DNA of 64,000 nt from Trochalopteron elliotii (GCA_024734555.1 JANPWX010000098.1:1104504-1168503), one strand, 5' to 3'; positions 37,601 to 52,346 are shown, counted from the stretch's first letter. The notes: generated from the sequence alone by a model not told the origin. Numbers and translations: made by a program.

Positions 37601-40600
37601 TGAATCTTGTTTGCACTCTGTGTTGATGGAAGCCAAGCAGGAACGAGTCACTGCTGCACACCATGCATGGTATTATCCTTGGGTTGATCCTGTAATATTT
37701 TGTAACCCCTTTTGTTCACAAACTTACTTGGAGAATTACCTGATGTTTTCTTCTTTCTCCAAGAGCACCACCCTTCTGCTTGGCTTACTTTTGCAGTTAC
37801 TTTTTGTGGGTTAACCAATGGCCCATCACAATCCCTGTTTAAGGGATTAGTTTTGTTTCAAATGTTTAACACAGCTGTGGGCTTTGGTCTGAAAGGAACC
37901 CTGTTCACTCAGGGTCTCTACAAGAAAAACTTGATGTATGCAACTAAAATACAATTCACACCTGTAAGGGCTGAAAAGTGCAGGAACCACATGCTCTGAT
38001 GGGGTTTTTTTTCTGTGTTTTTGCAAGGCAGTGACATTTGGAGTTCCAAACATGTAGAGTTACATGGCTTCTTGGCTACCCTAGTCCATGTACCAGTTGA
38101 TGCCTTGATGCAAGTTCTTCAGTTTGGAAATATTTTGACCCTTGTTTTTAAGTTGTTTTCTAATATATAAAAAAGAATTTTTACTTGACTACGTGTCTAT
38201 TGGTATTTCCAAACTGACAGTAACCTTTTTGACTGTCATAGCTGTCAAATGGACCAAAACAAATCATAGCGGCTCAACAGCTGTCAAAAGAAAAACATCT
38301 TTTGAGATGCCATGAAGTCAGGAATACAAATGACAATTTAATTATATATGCACTATCAACATAAAATGCTAAATACCTACACACTTCAAAATAACTTTCC
38401 AGAAATATCAGAAAACATATAGCACACAGAATGAATGGGCAAACTACCATTTATGCACTGTTATTGGCAGTACATGTCACAAATGAAAGTAAATAGAAGA
38501 CAAATATTCAGTTAAATGCAGCACGATGATTTGTAGGAAATTTAACATCCAAATACTGGAAATTTACTCCATCCCTCCCACTTCACACTGCTGGCAACAC
38601 GTGGCTGTCCCACATCTATGTTCCTGTGGCTTTGATTCATGCCCAGATTCATGATCAGATCATGATTCTCCCTCTGTCATCACACACAGAATGTAAATAT
38701 TTGCTCTGTCTGTATTCTGGTTTACAGACCTGACCCACTACTGAACATGAAGGCTGTAATTCAATCTCAGAAGGATCTGTTGCCATGTGTAAACTGGGAT
38801 TTTATGTTTTATGACTTAGGCTTTGCAGAGCAGCCATCTTCCTACTCACCTCCCCCTCTCCTTGCCCATGACTGAATTATAGTTGTGTCTCTAATTGAAG
38901 CCTAGTATTATTCTATTTCTCTTCTGTGGAGAGAAAGACCAGAGCTATCATTCTGAATACACAGCAAGCCACAGGAGCCTGAATGAGGTACTCTAATGAC
39001 AGGTCCTCCTCCACAGCACATTTGCAGTCTTTCTGCTAATTAATTTGATTTCCTTTGTCTAGACTAACATAATACAGCAAGTTATGCTCATTTAAAGGGA
39101 GATCGTTAGCCTTTCAGTTTACTCCAAATGAGGAAGAAAGAAGAGTCAAAAGACTGGAATCTGGGGGAGACTGACTGACTTTGTCCTTGACTACACCATT
39201 GCTTATGTTTTCACTTGACCAAGACTTTGTCTCCAGGAGAACCCGAGACAGCACTATCATCAGAGGAGAGACTATAATCAAAATCAGATATGGTCGGTAT
39301 GTGTATGGCAAGGCAGTGGCAGCTACACAGAAGGGTTCTGTCTGTGATGGACTGCAGTCAGCAGCTTTCTTCCTGGCAATCACTTGGCATTTGCTGTTCA
39401 CAGCTCCTGACATCCTCGAAGGGCTGAACAAACATGTAATTAAAAACACACACAAGCTGGTTTCTTCAGACTCCCTTCACAGAACAAAAGGAGATTCAGT
39501 AGTGTGCCACTGGACTAGTAAAACAGAGGAAAAGATAGTAATGGAGTTAAAGAAGTAACTTCCTCACTACTTGGAAGGCAAGACCTACATTCGCCAGTTT
39601 TGACAATGATTGAAACTTAGGAGCTGGACAAAGTCTCAGCACTGAACTGTCAGTCAAATACAGAACTTGGGAAATGGAGTGATGCGTGATAAACAGATGA
39701 TCAGACCTGGATTTGAAAGTTCAGCCTTCTGAGTCATCTGGGTAGATCCAGTTTTAAACCCAGCAAGAAAAGTGACAAGAAACCAGACATCATATAGGAG
39801 CCCTGTGGGCTGGAATGAGTTCAAACACTTTTTAATAACAACAGGGAAGACCTTCCCCTATGACAAAAAAAGAAGGGGGAAAGCTGACAGGGGCAATCAC
39901 CAACCCTTTCTGCTTACACATCCACAGAAAAGTGCCAGAGCTCCCCTACCGTAGACAGTTTCAGGACCACTTCTATGCCTGTAACCTCAGTTACACTTAC
40001 AATTTTGCAGCATCAGAGAGGAAGGATTCCAACTCCATGACTTACTGTCTGAAGGGTTATTTTTTTGGCTGATAGTAACTGGGCACCTTCTTTACTCAAA
40101 CACAAGCAGAAGATAAACTGCACCTGGAGGCTCTTTATTAGCTTATTCTGACCTTGGTTTTTTTTACAGTGTTTGGCCATGAGCCACTCAAACTGTGTCA
40201 CCACAGTTAAGGTTTGAGTATTTTTCCATTATTGACGCTTTCAAGCTCAGCAGAAATAGACAGTAAGTAAAAGGAAATCTAAAGATTCTTCTCTTTGGTT
40301 CTTTCAGAAAGCTACTCTCAGAAAGGTCAGGAAAGTATCTTGGAAAGAGTTAGCCAACATCTAGCTATAAATTTCAGTGTGAGATCACAAGCTCCATTTC
40401 TCTTTCAGGTCTAAGCAAGGACTCTTCCTCAGCTCTACCTTAGGCAGCTCTTCCTTGAATCTAGAGAAGAGACAACACTTCTGATAATCTTGGATGACAT
40501 CATGTTACTACACAGAAGGAAAAAGATACCAAGATCCCATTGCATGTCAGTGCTTAATTGGATTGAGAGTAATGAATGGTCCAAGTGAAGCAGCAAAGAG

Positions 40601-43086
40601 CTTCCCTTCTGACAGGACTACAATGTCAGATCCTAGCTAACAGGTCCACATGTGACCAGGAAATGCAAAACTGATTGGGAAGAGAGGGAAGGAGTGATCA
40701 GGAAGGTTGCCCATTCAGGGTTTGCTTTGGTTTCTTTTCTCTTATTACAAAGTAGTCAGAGAACTTGGGCATTACAATTTACACCATTCTGCTAATCCTA
40801 ACCACTTAGTGCTGGTTCAAGAAATCAAGTATTTTGTACTGAAGGAGCAAGGGAGTTTGATCAGATGAAGGTTTTGTTCAAACAGATGAAAGTGCTTGTA
40901 ATGTCTCAGCAACCACATGCCATCTGTGCCACTAGCTAAGTCTCACTGTAGCTGACTATAATCAAATAAGATCATCCCAAAGAAAATGCTCTGATCCATA
41001 GGTTTACTCTGGTTTCTAATGAGTGATCACACACAGATCACATATTCATTTATGAGTGATTTAGACCAAAAATACCAAAATCATTATGTACCCATGAACT
41101 AGACTTTTCTAATTTGTTTTCCCATGTCTTGGCTGAACTGTAGACTTTTAAAAAAAGTTATGTGTAATATGGGATTAAGAGGACAGGAATCTAAAACAAG
41201 GGATGAGGGAAAATATTTTCTGACACTATGAGAACTAGACATATTGAAAGCCTCATCTTGATATTGGAGCAAATATTAACATTGGCCTATGTCTCCACTT
41301 AAGATCAGCTAAATAATAAGATTTTGAACTGTCCCTTATTTTCCTTTTCAAGAAGGAGGTGAAGTGAGCAAAAACTGGGTTTAAAACACTTTCAATGTAA
41401 AATTCTAAATTCTCAAAAGCAAAGAAGACATTTCACAGTGTTAACATGAAACACGTTTCTGTCTCAGTACTAGGAAAGCCCTAAAAATGCATGTTCATTC
41501 AAACTGGGCCTTCAGGTGCTTTCAGTCTAAAAATGTCTGTATCTCTTTTTTGAAAAAGGTATCTTTGAAAAAAAGTTTTGGTCAACACCTCTGAAAACTT
41601 TCATTCCCACGGTGTGAAGAGACAAAAATGTTTCAACTGAACTTACCACAATTCCTGTAGTATGATGGACCTCAGTGGGTCAGTGATAACCACAGACCCA
41701 TGGGATTTTCTATGCTTGTATTTTGAAAGGAGGCTCAGTAAAGAATTTGGCTTAGGAAAACAAGACTATGCTTTCTCTCTTCCCTTACTTAGTTTCAGAA
41801 GAACAGCTTTTGCTTTGAGTGATTATTTCAGCTTCTGTATTTTTTCTCCAGCACAAAATTATTGAGAAGCTTCATACATACCACATCAGTGATTTGAGCA
41901 GCATAAGGACATGGTGAATATCAGAGCAACAGAATAGTAATTAGGAAAAACATTATAAAAAATGCACCTAGCAAAGGTAAAGCTAAAAGCAGCTCACCTG
42001 TCTGAAAATCTGTTAACTTGGCAAAATCCTTTCTTCTTAGAGGATCCTAAGAAGCTCTTAATTAGCACAAACACTGAAGAGTGCTAACTGCTACTTGGCA
42101 AAACTCTGCTTATTAAAAACACAGGGACATTTGTGGGGGTTTTTTTCCTTGTTTCTCATCCTCAAAATCAAACACTTTGTTTTACAACATGAATGAACCA
42201 AAAAGCAACATCAAAGCAAGTGCACACTTCTGTATCTACATCTTTGTTATAAACTTGAAGGGGAGGACTCTTAAGCTTACCTAAGAAAATTTAAAAAAAG
42301 GAAAAAAGGAGTGAGAATTAAATCATTAAACTGCATGGTTTAAGCAGAATGTGCAATGGCACTGCAGACTTGAAAGAGAAAAGAAAGCAAGACAGGTGAT
42401 TTTGAAATAATAGAAACAGACTTTAGACTGAGAGCTACTAGTGAATTTACAGCATAACTGTACAGAAAACATAAAGAGCTCCCCTGAACACTATAGTTTT
42501 AACAAGGCCTTCTCTATCTCTATTCTCCACCTCCCCATAAAAACCAAAATATTATTTCTTTAAAGTTGCTTGCCAAATCCATGGCAAAGCATCTAAGAGA
42601 AACAAGATTTAGAGACACATTAGAAATAGGTGACAGGGACATACCTATCACTCGAATCAATGTGAGCAATCCAGAAAACACCTGTTCCCACACCTACAAA
42701 GCCTCCAGTTTCATCCTGGACCATGACATTGCTTATGTGTCCACATGCCAGTGTTTCTGTTGGATGCCCAGACATACAGCTGGGTACATGGTGATGCTGT
42801 CTTCTGCCATTCACACAGAAGACAGATGAAGTTTTGGAGCCTCTCAGCAGCTCCCCAACAGCCCTGTTTTGTCATGTATGTTTCACATACAGCCACCACT
42901 GAATGGAAGATGAACAGCACCAACTGCTTGCTACCAGTCATCCAAAAATGTAGCCAGTGGGGGACACTACTCATCTTTCTTGTAACAAGTCTTTCAACAA
43001 CATCTTCCCTGTTTATGAATGTAAACTCATGGTTTCAGTAGATACATGAACCTGAGATAATTCGACCCACATTTCCCTCCCATTGT
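34651..43086 (-). other. GREM2: GREM2 intron, part 2
   Basis: Non-coding, AT-rich sequence without recognised interspersed repeats. It contains the CTGTCA motif cluster at 38215-38286. A 125-codon frame at 39181-39558 is open on both strands and is not recognised. I see no other supported feature. Confidence 0.55.
38215..38286. promoter_or_regulatory. Cluster of four TGACAG/CTGTCA motifs
   Basis: TGACAG at 38215-38220 and CTGTCA at 38233-38238, 38242-38247 and 38281-38286. TGACAG is the core site of MEIS/PREP/TGIF (TALE) homeodomain proteins. The first two form a 7-bp inverted repeat. Four copies in 72 bp are far above random density. A cis-regulatory role for GREM2 is inferred. Confidence 0.4.
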
Positions 43087-43151
43087 AAAAAAAAAAACAC
43101 AAAACAAACAAACAAACAAAAAAAAACAAAAAACAAAACAAAACAAAAAAA
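43087..43151. repeat. (CAAA)n / A-rich simple repeat
   Basis: 65 bases of A with regularly spaced C, including several CAAA units. Microsatellite-like and likely length-variable. Confidence 0.8.
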
Positions 43152-44194
43152 TCAGTCTAAAAATTTCAGAAAAGGTTAGTGAGAAAATGGAAAACACAAA
43201 TAGGCATTTACCATATTTTACAGTTAAAGCTGGATTATGAGGTAGACAATAAACAAAAAATTCCTGGACTTGAAGGGAATTACAGTACCATATTCAACAT
43301 TGTTTTGATGTCATTAAGTTTTGAGGTATGGAGAGTGAGGGCTTGATTTAAGCTCCCTGAGTTATATCATCCTCCCAGACAGATTAAGAAGGTCAATTTT
43401 TCTAGATTTTGGAATCCAAATGAAACTAATCACAAACCAAAACAATTAAAACCTATGCCTTTTTCCCTCAGTTTTACATTCTGATTAGAATAGTGCAGCA
43501 TATTTGTTCAAATATATATTCTCACTATATATAGTCATTTAAGGACAGCATAACTCCACTTTCAGAAAGAGTAATGGCACATAGAAAACCCTCTATCTCA
43601 CCTTGGGAAATAACCAAAACAGCAGTTAATGTCAGCTGGATATATTTCTTTTTGCAAACCATGCGCCTCTGAGATAAATCTTAAATCATCTTATGCTGTC
43701 ACCCAGTCCAGGGTGCAGTTTAAGTCCCCTGGACTGTGAGCCACTGTCACTCTGCTCCTGATCTCACATTCCCCCCCAGCCAGGACACAGGCATGTGTGC
43801 AGCCACACAGTCAGCAAGACAAGTTTGCTGATCCAGCCAAAAGGATTTGGCTTTTTCTCTCTTGCCACAGGATCAGTAGTGCTGCTGGGCTCCTGTACCA
43901 GTGCTGGGCTGCTCTGCCTTCCCAGTTCCAGCCTACAAGCACACTGCCTCCAACCAGTGGCCACACCACACCCTGATACTCCTTCCAGACTGGGGCCTGG
44001 GAAAGCTGTCACCCAACTTACCTGTTTCAGGGCGGAGGAGGCTAATGTAACTGGGAGGGTGTGGCTGATAAAGGCGGCGCTGACAGATGAAACTGCATGC
44101 TTTGGCTTCCTATAAGAGATGCATGGTCCTTATATCTAAATGGCTTGATGTTAGTAGTACAGTCTGTACCACTGCAGTGAAAAGGATTAATAAG

Positions 44195-44216
44195 AATAAC
44201 AACAATAATAATAATA
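44195..44216. repeat. (AAT)n microsatellite
   Basis: AAT/AAC triplets, with four consecutive AAT units at 44204-44215. Confidence 0.7.
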
Positions 44217-46858
44217 GAATAGAATGTGATGAGTAGTACCATTTCAGATGCCCGAGAGCATCACAAAGATGTTTGTTTAGGCTGACACATCAGAGACAGA
44301 CCCTGTGAGAGATTCACACTCCTCCACAGTGGCCACTGGAAGCCAGGTGAGACGTGGCATATTTAAACAGGCACATGTGCTAGGGCAGCCAGCTCTCCAT
44401 CAAAACATTATTTTGTTATAAAGACACAAGAACTTGATTGTGGCAAGTGTCTTAAACACTACAGCTCTGACTTATGACTAGATTTCCAAAAGTGGTATGC
44501 GCAGTTTATCTCAAGTCTTCAATAGATATGGGGCACTTAAAAAGAGGATCTTTTATCTTATCTTGAAAATGTGCTCTGCAACTGTAGTGCAAAACTAAAT
44601 ATTAAACATGGAAAAAGAAGCATGAAAATATACTCTAACTTCTCCATCCTACTGTCTGACTTTGGAGTGTCTTGCCTTTTAAGTACAAATGTTTCCACTG
44701 CCAAAACATCAGGGTTTTAAGTGATTAAACACAACTACTGGCTACACTGCAAAAGAATGATCTATATGATATATGAAACACTGATGCCTTCTGCTTCACT
44801 CTTTCTCCATTACCATTATCATCCTACCTTCCCAACATTTACTCTTGCTGGATTCTTCATGCCTGATCCAGAATCTAACCTGGGAGATGATGGCAAGGTG
44901 GCTCTTTCTTTGTGTGAAGATGCTACATGCCCATGCAATTACTGCAATGCAAGATTAAACAAAACTGAATTAAGGACAAACAAAGAAGTAGTGTGGTTTG
45001 GCAATTGGAGGAAACACTTTTCCATTCTCTTTCCAGGTAATAGATTTGTCAGAATATTCGTGAGACAGAATCAATCTGCTGGTTAATAGCTTGAAAAAAA
45101 AAAATCTATCAGAAGTTATAATACATTTTGAATGCAAATATTTGCCCAACCTCCATTTCAGAACAGAGCACTAGAGCTGTAAAAAGAGTTGGTCACTTGT
45201 TCTGCTATTGAATTCATATGGATTTTTGCCCTCCTTAGGCAAAAGCATAAGTTGTGCATTCACATGACATGGTAAGAGACAGCATGATGCTGCTAATACC
45301 TGAATAAGAAAAACACAAGGCAAACACTCAGGAGCGTTCATTCAGCAGAAAACTGCAGCAATCTGTTCATCTGGCCCCACACTGTTTCTCAGGTGACTGC
45401 TTCAATGCCAAAGAGCACCAGCTTGTACGTCTGCCACCGTACAGACACCACAATGACCAGACAGTCAAAGGGAACGTGCCTTATGCACAGAACCTGTTCA
45501 TTAAGCTTCTTCCTTGTTACTGTACAAAGGCACCTTCATTCTCCAAAAGCCTGGGTGACTCTGAGAACCACGTGGGCTAAGGCTTTCCATTTAACTGCAG
45601 CTGCTTTTATGCAAGAATAAATGTAATATAATTAATAGTCAACAGATAGGACTAAGCTCTCATGCAGGTACGGGAGTATTTTAGTAATTAGGACTCTGAT
45701 TAAGACAGGGCAGCTTTAAACTAACACTGTAGAAGTTAAGCAAACACTTAATTGGCTTCTTGCATTCAGGCCTAAAAGCCTGTAAAGTTACCAGACTTTA
45801 GAAGAAAAGCGTGATAACCTACCCTGCCCACCAGCAAGTCATAAGCACCAGGGACCACACCCTCTACCCACTTGTAATTAGAACTAAGAGATGGAAATTG
45901 TGCAGCAGTTGGATAAGTTTAAAGTTTGGATCACCTGGCATTTAAACAGGGAAAGGTGACTCCCATCTTAAATGTATAGCTCTTATTTTTAATCAATGGT
46001 GAAGTAATATTTATTCTTAAAGGCTCTGTACTTCACTGACAGTTTTTTGCTAAATCAGCTTCCACACACTCCCCCAGTTTTCTGTTGTTCCAGTATGCAT
46101 TGATGTCTCTCACAATGGGCATCACAGGAATACATCAGTCCCAACACATTCCATAGTAGATAAGAAACTCCTCTGCACTTGGAAATTAAAACAAAAACAC
46201 AAAAGCAGAAGCTAATCCAATTTATATGCTAAACTCAGATCTATGACCAGCACCCTTCACTGATGGTACACTGAAGATGTTAAGGACAAATCAAGAGTCT
46301 GTTTTTGGCCCTAAAAATATGGGTGCACAAATAAAGAATGGAAAGTAGTATATTATGAACTAGTTTTGGGCACCATGCTTCAGGAAAGCCATGCAGCTTT
46401 CCCAAGAGGAGGCAAGGAAGAAAAAAAAGAGCACATATATATACACAGAAACCAACTCAATGTGGCAATATTGCAGGAATCAATGATCTTTAATACAAAG
46501 AAGCCAAGTCCAGCAGAGTGATGTTAATAGCTTTTAAATGCATAAAAGGCAATAGCAAAGAATGAAAGTATGTTTTTAGTCTTCAGAGATTGGAATGTAG
46601 TGATGTTAGCACGTAGGATTTCAGACAGTATTCCTATTAGTGAGCACCATAATAGAGGCAGTGAGGCAATGAAATTGATTTTGTAGACTAAGTTTGTAGA
46701 TTTGTCATCAGAATTTTTAAGGAAAACATGATGCAAAAGGAAAAAACAAAATCACATCTGCCATGGATTATATTCAATGAAATGGATCCTAACAACCAGG
46801 AGAAGAGCCAGACGACTTCTCAAAGATCCTTTAAGACCCTTTAAAGTAAATAGACATC

Positions 46859-46870
46859 TATATATATATA
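46859..46870. repeat. (TA)6 dinucleotide repeat
   Basis: Six uninterrupted TA units in AT-rich DNA. Confidence 0.7.
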
Positions 46871-49800
46871 ATAAAACATAGAACAGTCATTATCTGCCAA
46901 AGAACCATCTTTTTAATAGGCTGTGGAGGTTTTTTGCCTAGTTTTGTCATGTCTCTTCTCATCTTCCTAGGCTTTTAGGTTTTGTGCTATCATGGAAGTA
47001 AATCACCATTCTTTTTGCTATGGGGTCACCAAACCACTACTCAAAGCCAGCTTGATGTTTAACACACTGGATCTGCTAAATGTGAACCTACCAGGTTTAT
47101 AATGCAGATACTATCAGATAGTTTCAGAATTAAAGACTCAGTTTGACCTCTTTTGCTGCAGGCAGAATACATAACTTTTGTGCAATGCTCCTCTGTTGGA
47201 AAAGGAGGTCAAGATTCAAGATTTTGAAGAATGTCTTGGCTTTTCCAAAATTTCAGTTATTTGGAGGAAACATTGCCTTATTTTTTGAAGAAGATGAAAG
47301 TAAGTTATAAATCATTAGAAAATGAGTCAGGTTTCCTAAAACATATTTACATATGCATAAAAGACACGGACCATTTTCCACATAAGGCTAATTTGGGCAC
47401 AGTTTTAAACCATCTTTGAAGACCAATTTCAAGACAGAGGAGTCAAAACTGGTTAATTAGCCAGGGTGGCTGGATGAGAAGATGGGAATATGTTGCCATG
47501 CACACTTTTTCCCCACAATCCCTTTGGAGTCAGTGACAGATGCATTGAACTAGAAGGCTGGCAATGGCACTGCTGCTGAGACATCAGCTGATGGAGCTGC
47601 CAAATCCCACAACCAAAAACTGAATGGGACAGCTGAGTGGCTTCTTACCCAGAGGTCTCAGGATGACAAACAACCATGTCCTCAAAGATCTGAGGCCAAC
47701 TGCAGAGGTTTGCACAGAAGAAAACATCTGTAATGTCGTCATGACAGCAAACACCCAAATTCCTCTCTATTTGTAATACCTGTAATTAACAGGTGTGGAA
47801 CAGTTTGTCAACAGCTGTTATCATAAAGCTATGGTATTTGTCCTTCAAGCACAGCAGTGCTCTGTGAAGCTGTACCCACCGTCCAACACTCCCTTTCCCA
47901 CAGAGCACGACAAGTAAGATAATGAAATTGCCCTCAAACAGAAACTGAACATACACTGGAATAGAATTCAAGTTTCCCATCTGCCTTCTTTATCTTTCCA
48001 AAACTGACATAAGTTTTGAAATTTGATTTGCTTACTGTTGCTAGTTCCCTAAAATTAATATAGAGAGTAAAGGCATCTCCTTGACATTTTCCCTATGAGG
48101 ACCTGCTTCCTTACCTAGATATAGTCCAATGTTTCTGATTACTAAAAACAGGTGAGATGATATCCTAGTGTGTGGTTTCCTAAAAGCCAGGAAAGAGTCA
48201 TTCACCTAAAAGCAACCTACAACCCATATTAGTTATTTCTTTACTATTACATTCTTATTATGTACTTGTGGGGTTGCAGGATTACCCGAGCAGCGGGCTG
48301 ACCAAAGAGATACACACCCCAACATGTACTGTTATTTAGTAACCAATATACTGTTATTTTGAGAGAAGCCAGTTGTTGAAGTACGTTTTTTAAACCAATG
48401 CTACATTCATACTCTCTTGTAACCCAATGCAAAGCTATGATCAACCAGATATACATATGTTCATAGTCTAATAAAAAGTACATCCATCACTCATTGCCAA
48501 GGAATAACTGCAGGACTGAAACAAAAGAGAAGTTTAATACAAGACAGAATCCTTAAACAGATGAATACAGCAGAAGATGAGAATATCTTGCAAGGTTTCA
48601 TGCACTAGGCAATACTGCAATGCTTTCTACCAACAAAAAGTTCCGCATCTGCCCACTGTGTTCAGCAAGTTCAGGAAAAGAAAACATGGCAGATGGGTGG
48701 ATTCTCTGCAAATATGTACTTAAAAATATTTCAGAGGCTTTGTCTGACAAGTACTGACTTCATTGAAGTGAATGGAAAAAAAATATTTTAGTTCAATAGA
48801 GACAATAATTTTACTCTGTGGAAGTACCAGCACAAAATTCTTGAGGTTTAAAATATATAGTCATGTAGATCAGGCAATGATCTGTCTTCAGGTAGACTTG
48901 CTGATACTTGACACATTTCAGGCAGCACAAAAATGTACTTCCATTAAAAATACTTGATCAGTTTGAAGTAGCCACCAAATGCCTACAGATAAGTAATTTT
49001 GACAGCTGATGGATAGAAAAAAGAATAAATAAAAACGATTTTAAAAAAATGTTTACCAGGAAGTAATTAACTTAAAACAACAGATTAACATTTATGTTCT
49101 TAGAATATCTTGCAATTTCAGTAGAAATTATTTTTCATTTGCACTTAATACCATGCTGCTTCTTTTTTTTTAATATTAAAAATCGTGTTATAATTTTAAT
49201 TAATTATTTTCCACCTAGCTATAAAGAGGAAAAATAATGGACAAGGGAAGAGAAAACTCCAAAGATGGATGTTTTCTACCTAGTGTGAAACAGTACATAA
49301 ATCTAGCCTAATAAATCCTAATCTATGTTAGAGAAGCCCTTGGCTTTACAAGACCACCAGTATTTCAAGAGGTTCTGTAAAACATGGCTAAAAAGGTATC
49401 CCCCAAAAGTCCCTGGACAAGTTCCCTCCTTTAAAAAACATCCAGTCAAATGAAATCCTGCAAGCCAGAGGTAACCTAAACTTTCTGCTTTCTGATTGTT
49501 CTTGCTTATTCAAGTTAGTGGAGCTGCCCGTCAGGCTCACTTAGGACATCTGAGAATGGTTCAGTCTCCCATTAAATGTCTTTCTAAGAAGTTTGAGCCC
49601 ACAATAATTTAGTATCAATAATTATCTACTAACATTCTCACTTTCCATGACCTTAGGTATAGGGATCTAGTAAGAACTTAATAGAAGACCACTGTGGGTA
49701 AAATATTGAAGTAAGTGAAGAAGGAGAAAGAGCTGTAATATAATTTTTTCTGGGACAAAATGTAAAGAAATAAGGAGTATTTTGTGGCACAAGTGCCATG

Positions 49801-49904
49801 CAATTCTAATGCAATAAATATATAGATATAATAGGAATCACCCCATACTCCATTGATTTACACTCCTGGTTTGAACCAAATTAAGATTTAGTTAAGGTTC
49901 ACTT

Positions 49905-49954
49905 CAGAGATACCAGACCAGCTGAAGAAACCAGAGATACCAGATCATCTGAAG
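49905..49954. repeat. Tandem 23-bp duplication
   Basis: Copies at 49905-49927 and 49932-49954, period 27, differ at two positions. Each begins CAGAGATACCAGA and ends CTGAAG. Confidence 0.7.
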
Positions 49955-52329
49955 TCATGAGGTTCAGTTTCAGCAATGCTGACACATAACTGTTTTTCTG
50001 AAGCTAATGGTAATTTTCCCACAATGTTTGCATTACTTATTGGCTTCATAACACAAATGTCTTGTTTGGTAGTTTCCTGGCTGGAAGGACACAGTTACTG
50101 CCAGTTGGCGGTACCAGGCAAATCATTTCAGCAAAGAAAGGCTGATCCTAATCTCTTCTCATGCAAGGCTAATACAGTACCGGTGAAGAATTCAGTATCT
50201 GTATTCCTTTGTGTGCCCAGCTCCCAACTGAACTTTGGACTTGTAAAATTGGTTGTTATATTGGACTTCCTCATCTTGAAGTAAAGTCATGTTCAGTGAT
50301 CTTTAAAAGCGTCTGTGAAACCCCACAGTCCCAGAAAGGCTCCCCAGCTCTGAGCTGTGACATTCTGGCTACTGGCACCAGGGGCCATTCCTTATGTGAG
50401 GGCTTGACAGTAGACGGGAGAGGGTAAAATGTGTCTAGCTGTACTGTAGATCTAATTACATCTTCTTATAGCTCCAAGGATCTTATCACCTTTAGTTCCA
50501 GAGTGTAATTTAACCTATGCATTCAGTCCTCATAGTGACCTTCCCCAGCCTGCAGTTGCACCTTTTCCCATGCAAATTGAAAATGTCAGCAGATACATCC
50601 AAAAACGGGAGCATTAAGCAGCATCTTGCAGCATTTCCTAATCTTTCTTCCACCTTTTTATTTCTGAACACTTCTGCAGAAGCCTCCACTTACAAGATGT
50701 AGGGCTCTGTAAACATTCATTTCTTCAGCATTACCTGCCACTTTGGCACACTGTCTTATGTACGCTTAAAGGCTAATCCCCCAAACTCCCTACTGGCAGC
50801 ACAAAGAGTGCAGGTGTCTGCCCTACCTCTGGAATTCCTGATACCGGACATCTACTTTTTGTGCTCTTCAGTAGTGCTTAGGAGTCCTGAGAGTGATGCC
50901 TCTACTGAATTATTTTAGTTGCTTAGTTTCACATTCAAAAACAGGTGCTTTGGAAAACTATGACTTGCACTTCCATAATACTGTGCAGTTCAGTCTACAG
51001 ATCACTTCATTTTGTTTGGAAGTCACTTAGGTTACCACAATGGAGTTTACCTCGGCTATTAGTCTCCTGCTTCTCTGCAAGTTCTATTAAATTCAGACTG
51101 TCAGGCTAATCTATCCTGCACAAGGACCAAGTAAAATTCTTAGCCTTTGTAATTTTAGACAGAGGAAAACTTAATCACTGTTAAGAAAAAGGTTTAAGGC
51201 AAGTTACCCAACAAAAAATTTGGGGCTTCATGTTCACAGACTAGCACTCTAAGCATTGTTATTTGTAGAATTCCTTTGACCTTCTTAACAGGCCAGTCTT
51301 CTGCATAGTGAAAATAGGTGGGAGGAAAGAAGGCAAAGGCTACTTTTACCCACCACATAACTAAGCAGTGCCACAGGGGCCAGATACATTTAGACTCTTC
51401 TTAAGTTACTCAGAAATTGTGCTGAAATTTCCAGAATAAAAGCAAAACATTCCTTTCATTAACTTACGCATGAATCAACATTTTACTGCAAGTCATACCC
51501 ATATGCAAGGCTGGGCTAACAGGTATATTTTAAGTAAAGGGTAAGCTGATATGAGAAGGTGACCGAGACAGAGGAGCAAAGTCACAGCAATTCTGGATTC
51601 TTAGTTTTTTTAGTGTAGCAAAAGAACAAAATCCTAGGAGCAGAAAGAGAGAAAGAAAATATGGCTAAATACTTAGCCTTCATCTTCCCACACCCCTATT
51701 ATGGCCTGCAGAGCTGCCCTGTGAACAGGAGCAAGCAAGATCTACAAATGTGAAACACTTCTTCTTGCAGACACCAGTGATTGCTGTCCTCAGCACAGCT
51801 TCAGCCAGCGTTTGTCTTTCTCCCTTCTCTCCTGCACATTCCTCCTGCAGACCTCTAACAACTCTGCATCAGGGCAATAGTTGCATGCCATAAGATGATC
51901 TGGAGAGAGACTGCTGTCTCAACATAGCATGGAGATGACTCAATAGTGCAAAGTAAATCATCCTTCAAAGATAAGTCAATAGTGAATAAGTAATTTTATC
52001 TGTCAAGAGTTAACATGCAAAGAATACTTGTAAAGGCTACCCAACATAAAATCTACTAGTGGTTAGACAGGAGTTCCCTCACATATGCTAACCAAGGAAG
52101 TCTATGAAGGAATAAATCCCACTTGACTTCTCATGAGAAGCCTTAAAAAGATCAACCTGTATTTACATACTCCTAGAAAAAGATTATACCCTAAGAGATG
52201 GTTAGTTTACAGTCAGATATCTTACTTGAAGATGCATCTTGTAAGTATTTCTGAGGAATCATGTTAAATTGCCATGTAAAAATACTTTAAAAAACAGTGA
52301 ATGTGTGAGCAGAATAGTTTGCAATGAAT

Positions 52330-52346
52330 AAAAAAAAAAAAAAAAA
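52330..52346. repeat. A homopolymer
   Basis: Seventeen consecutive A residues. A 14-T run follows at 52477-52490. Confidence 0.85.
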
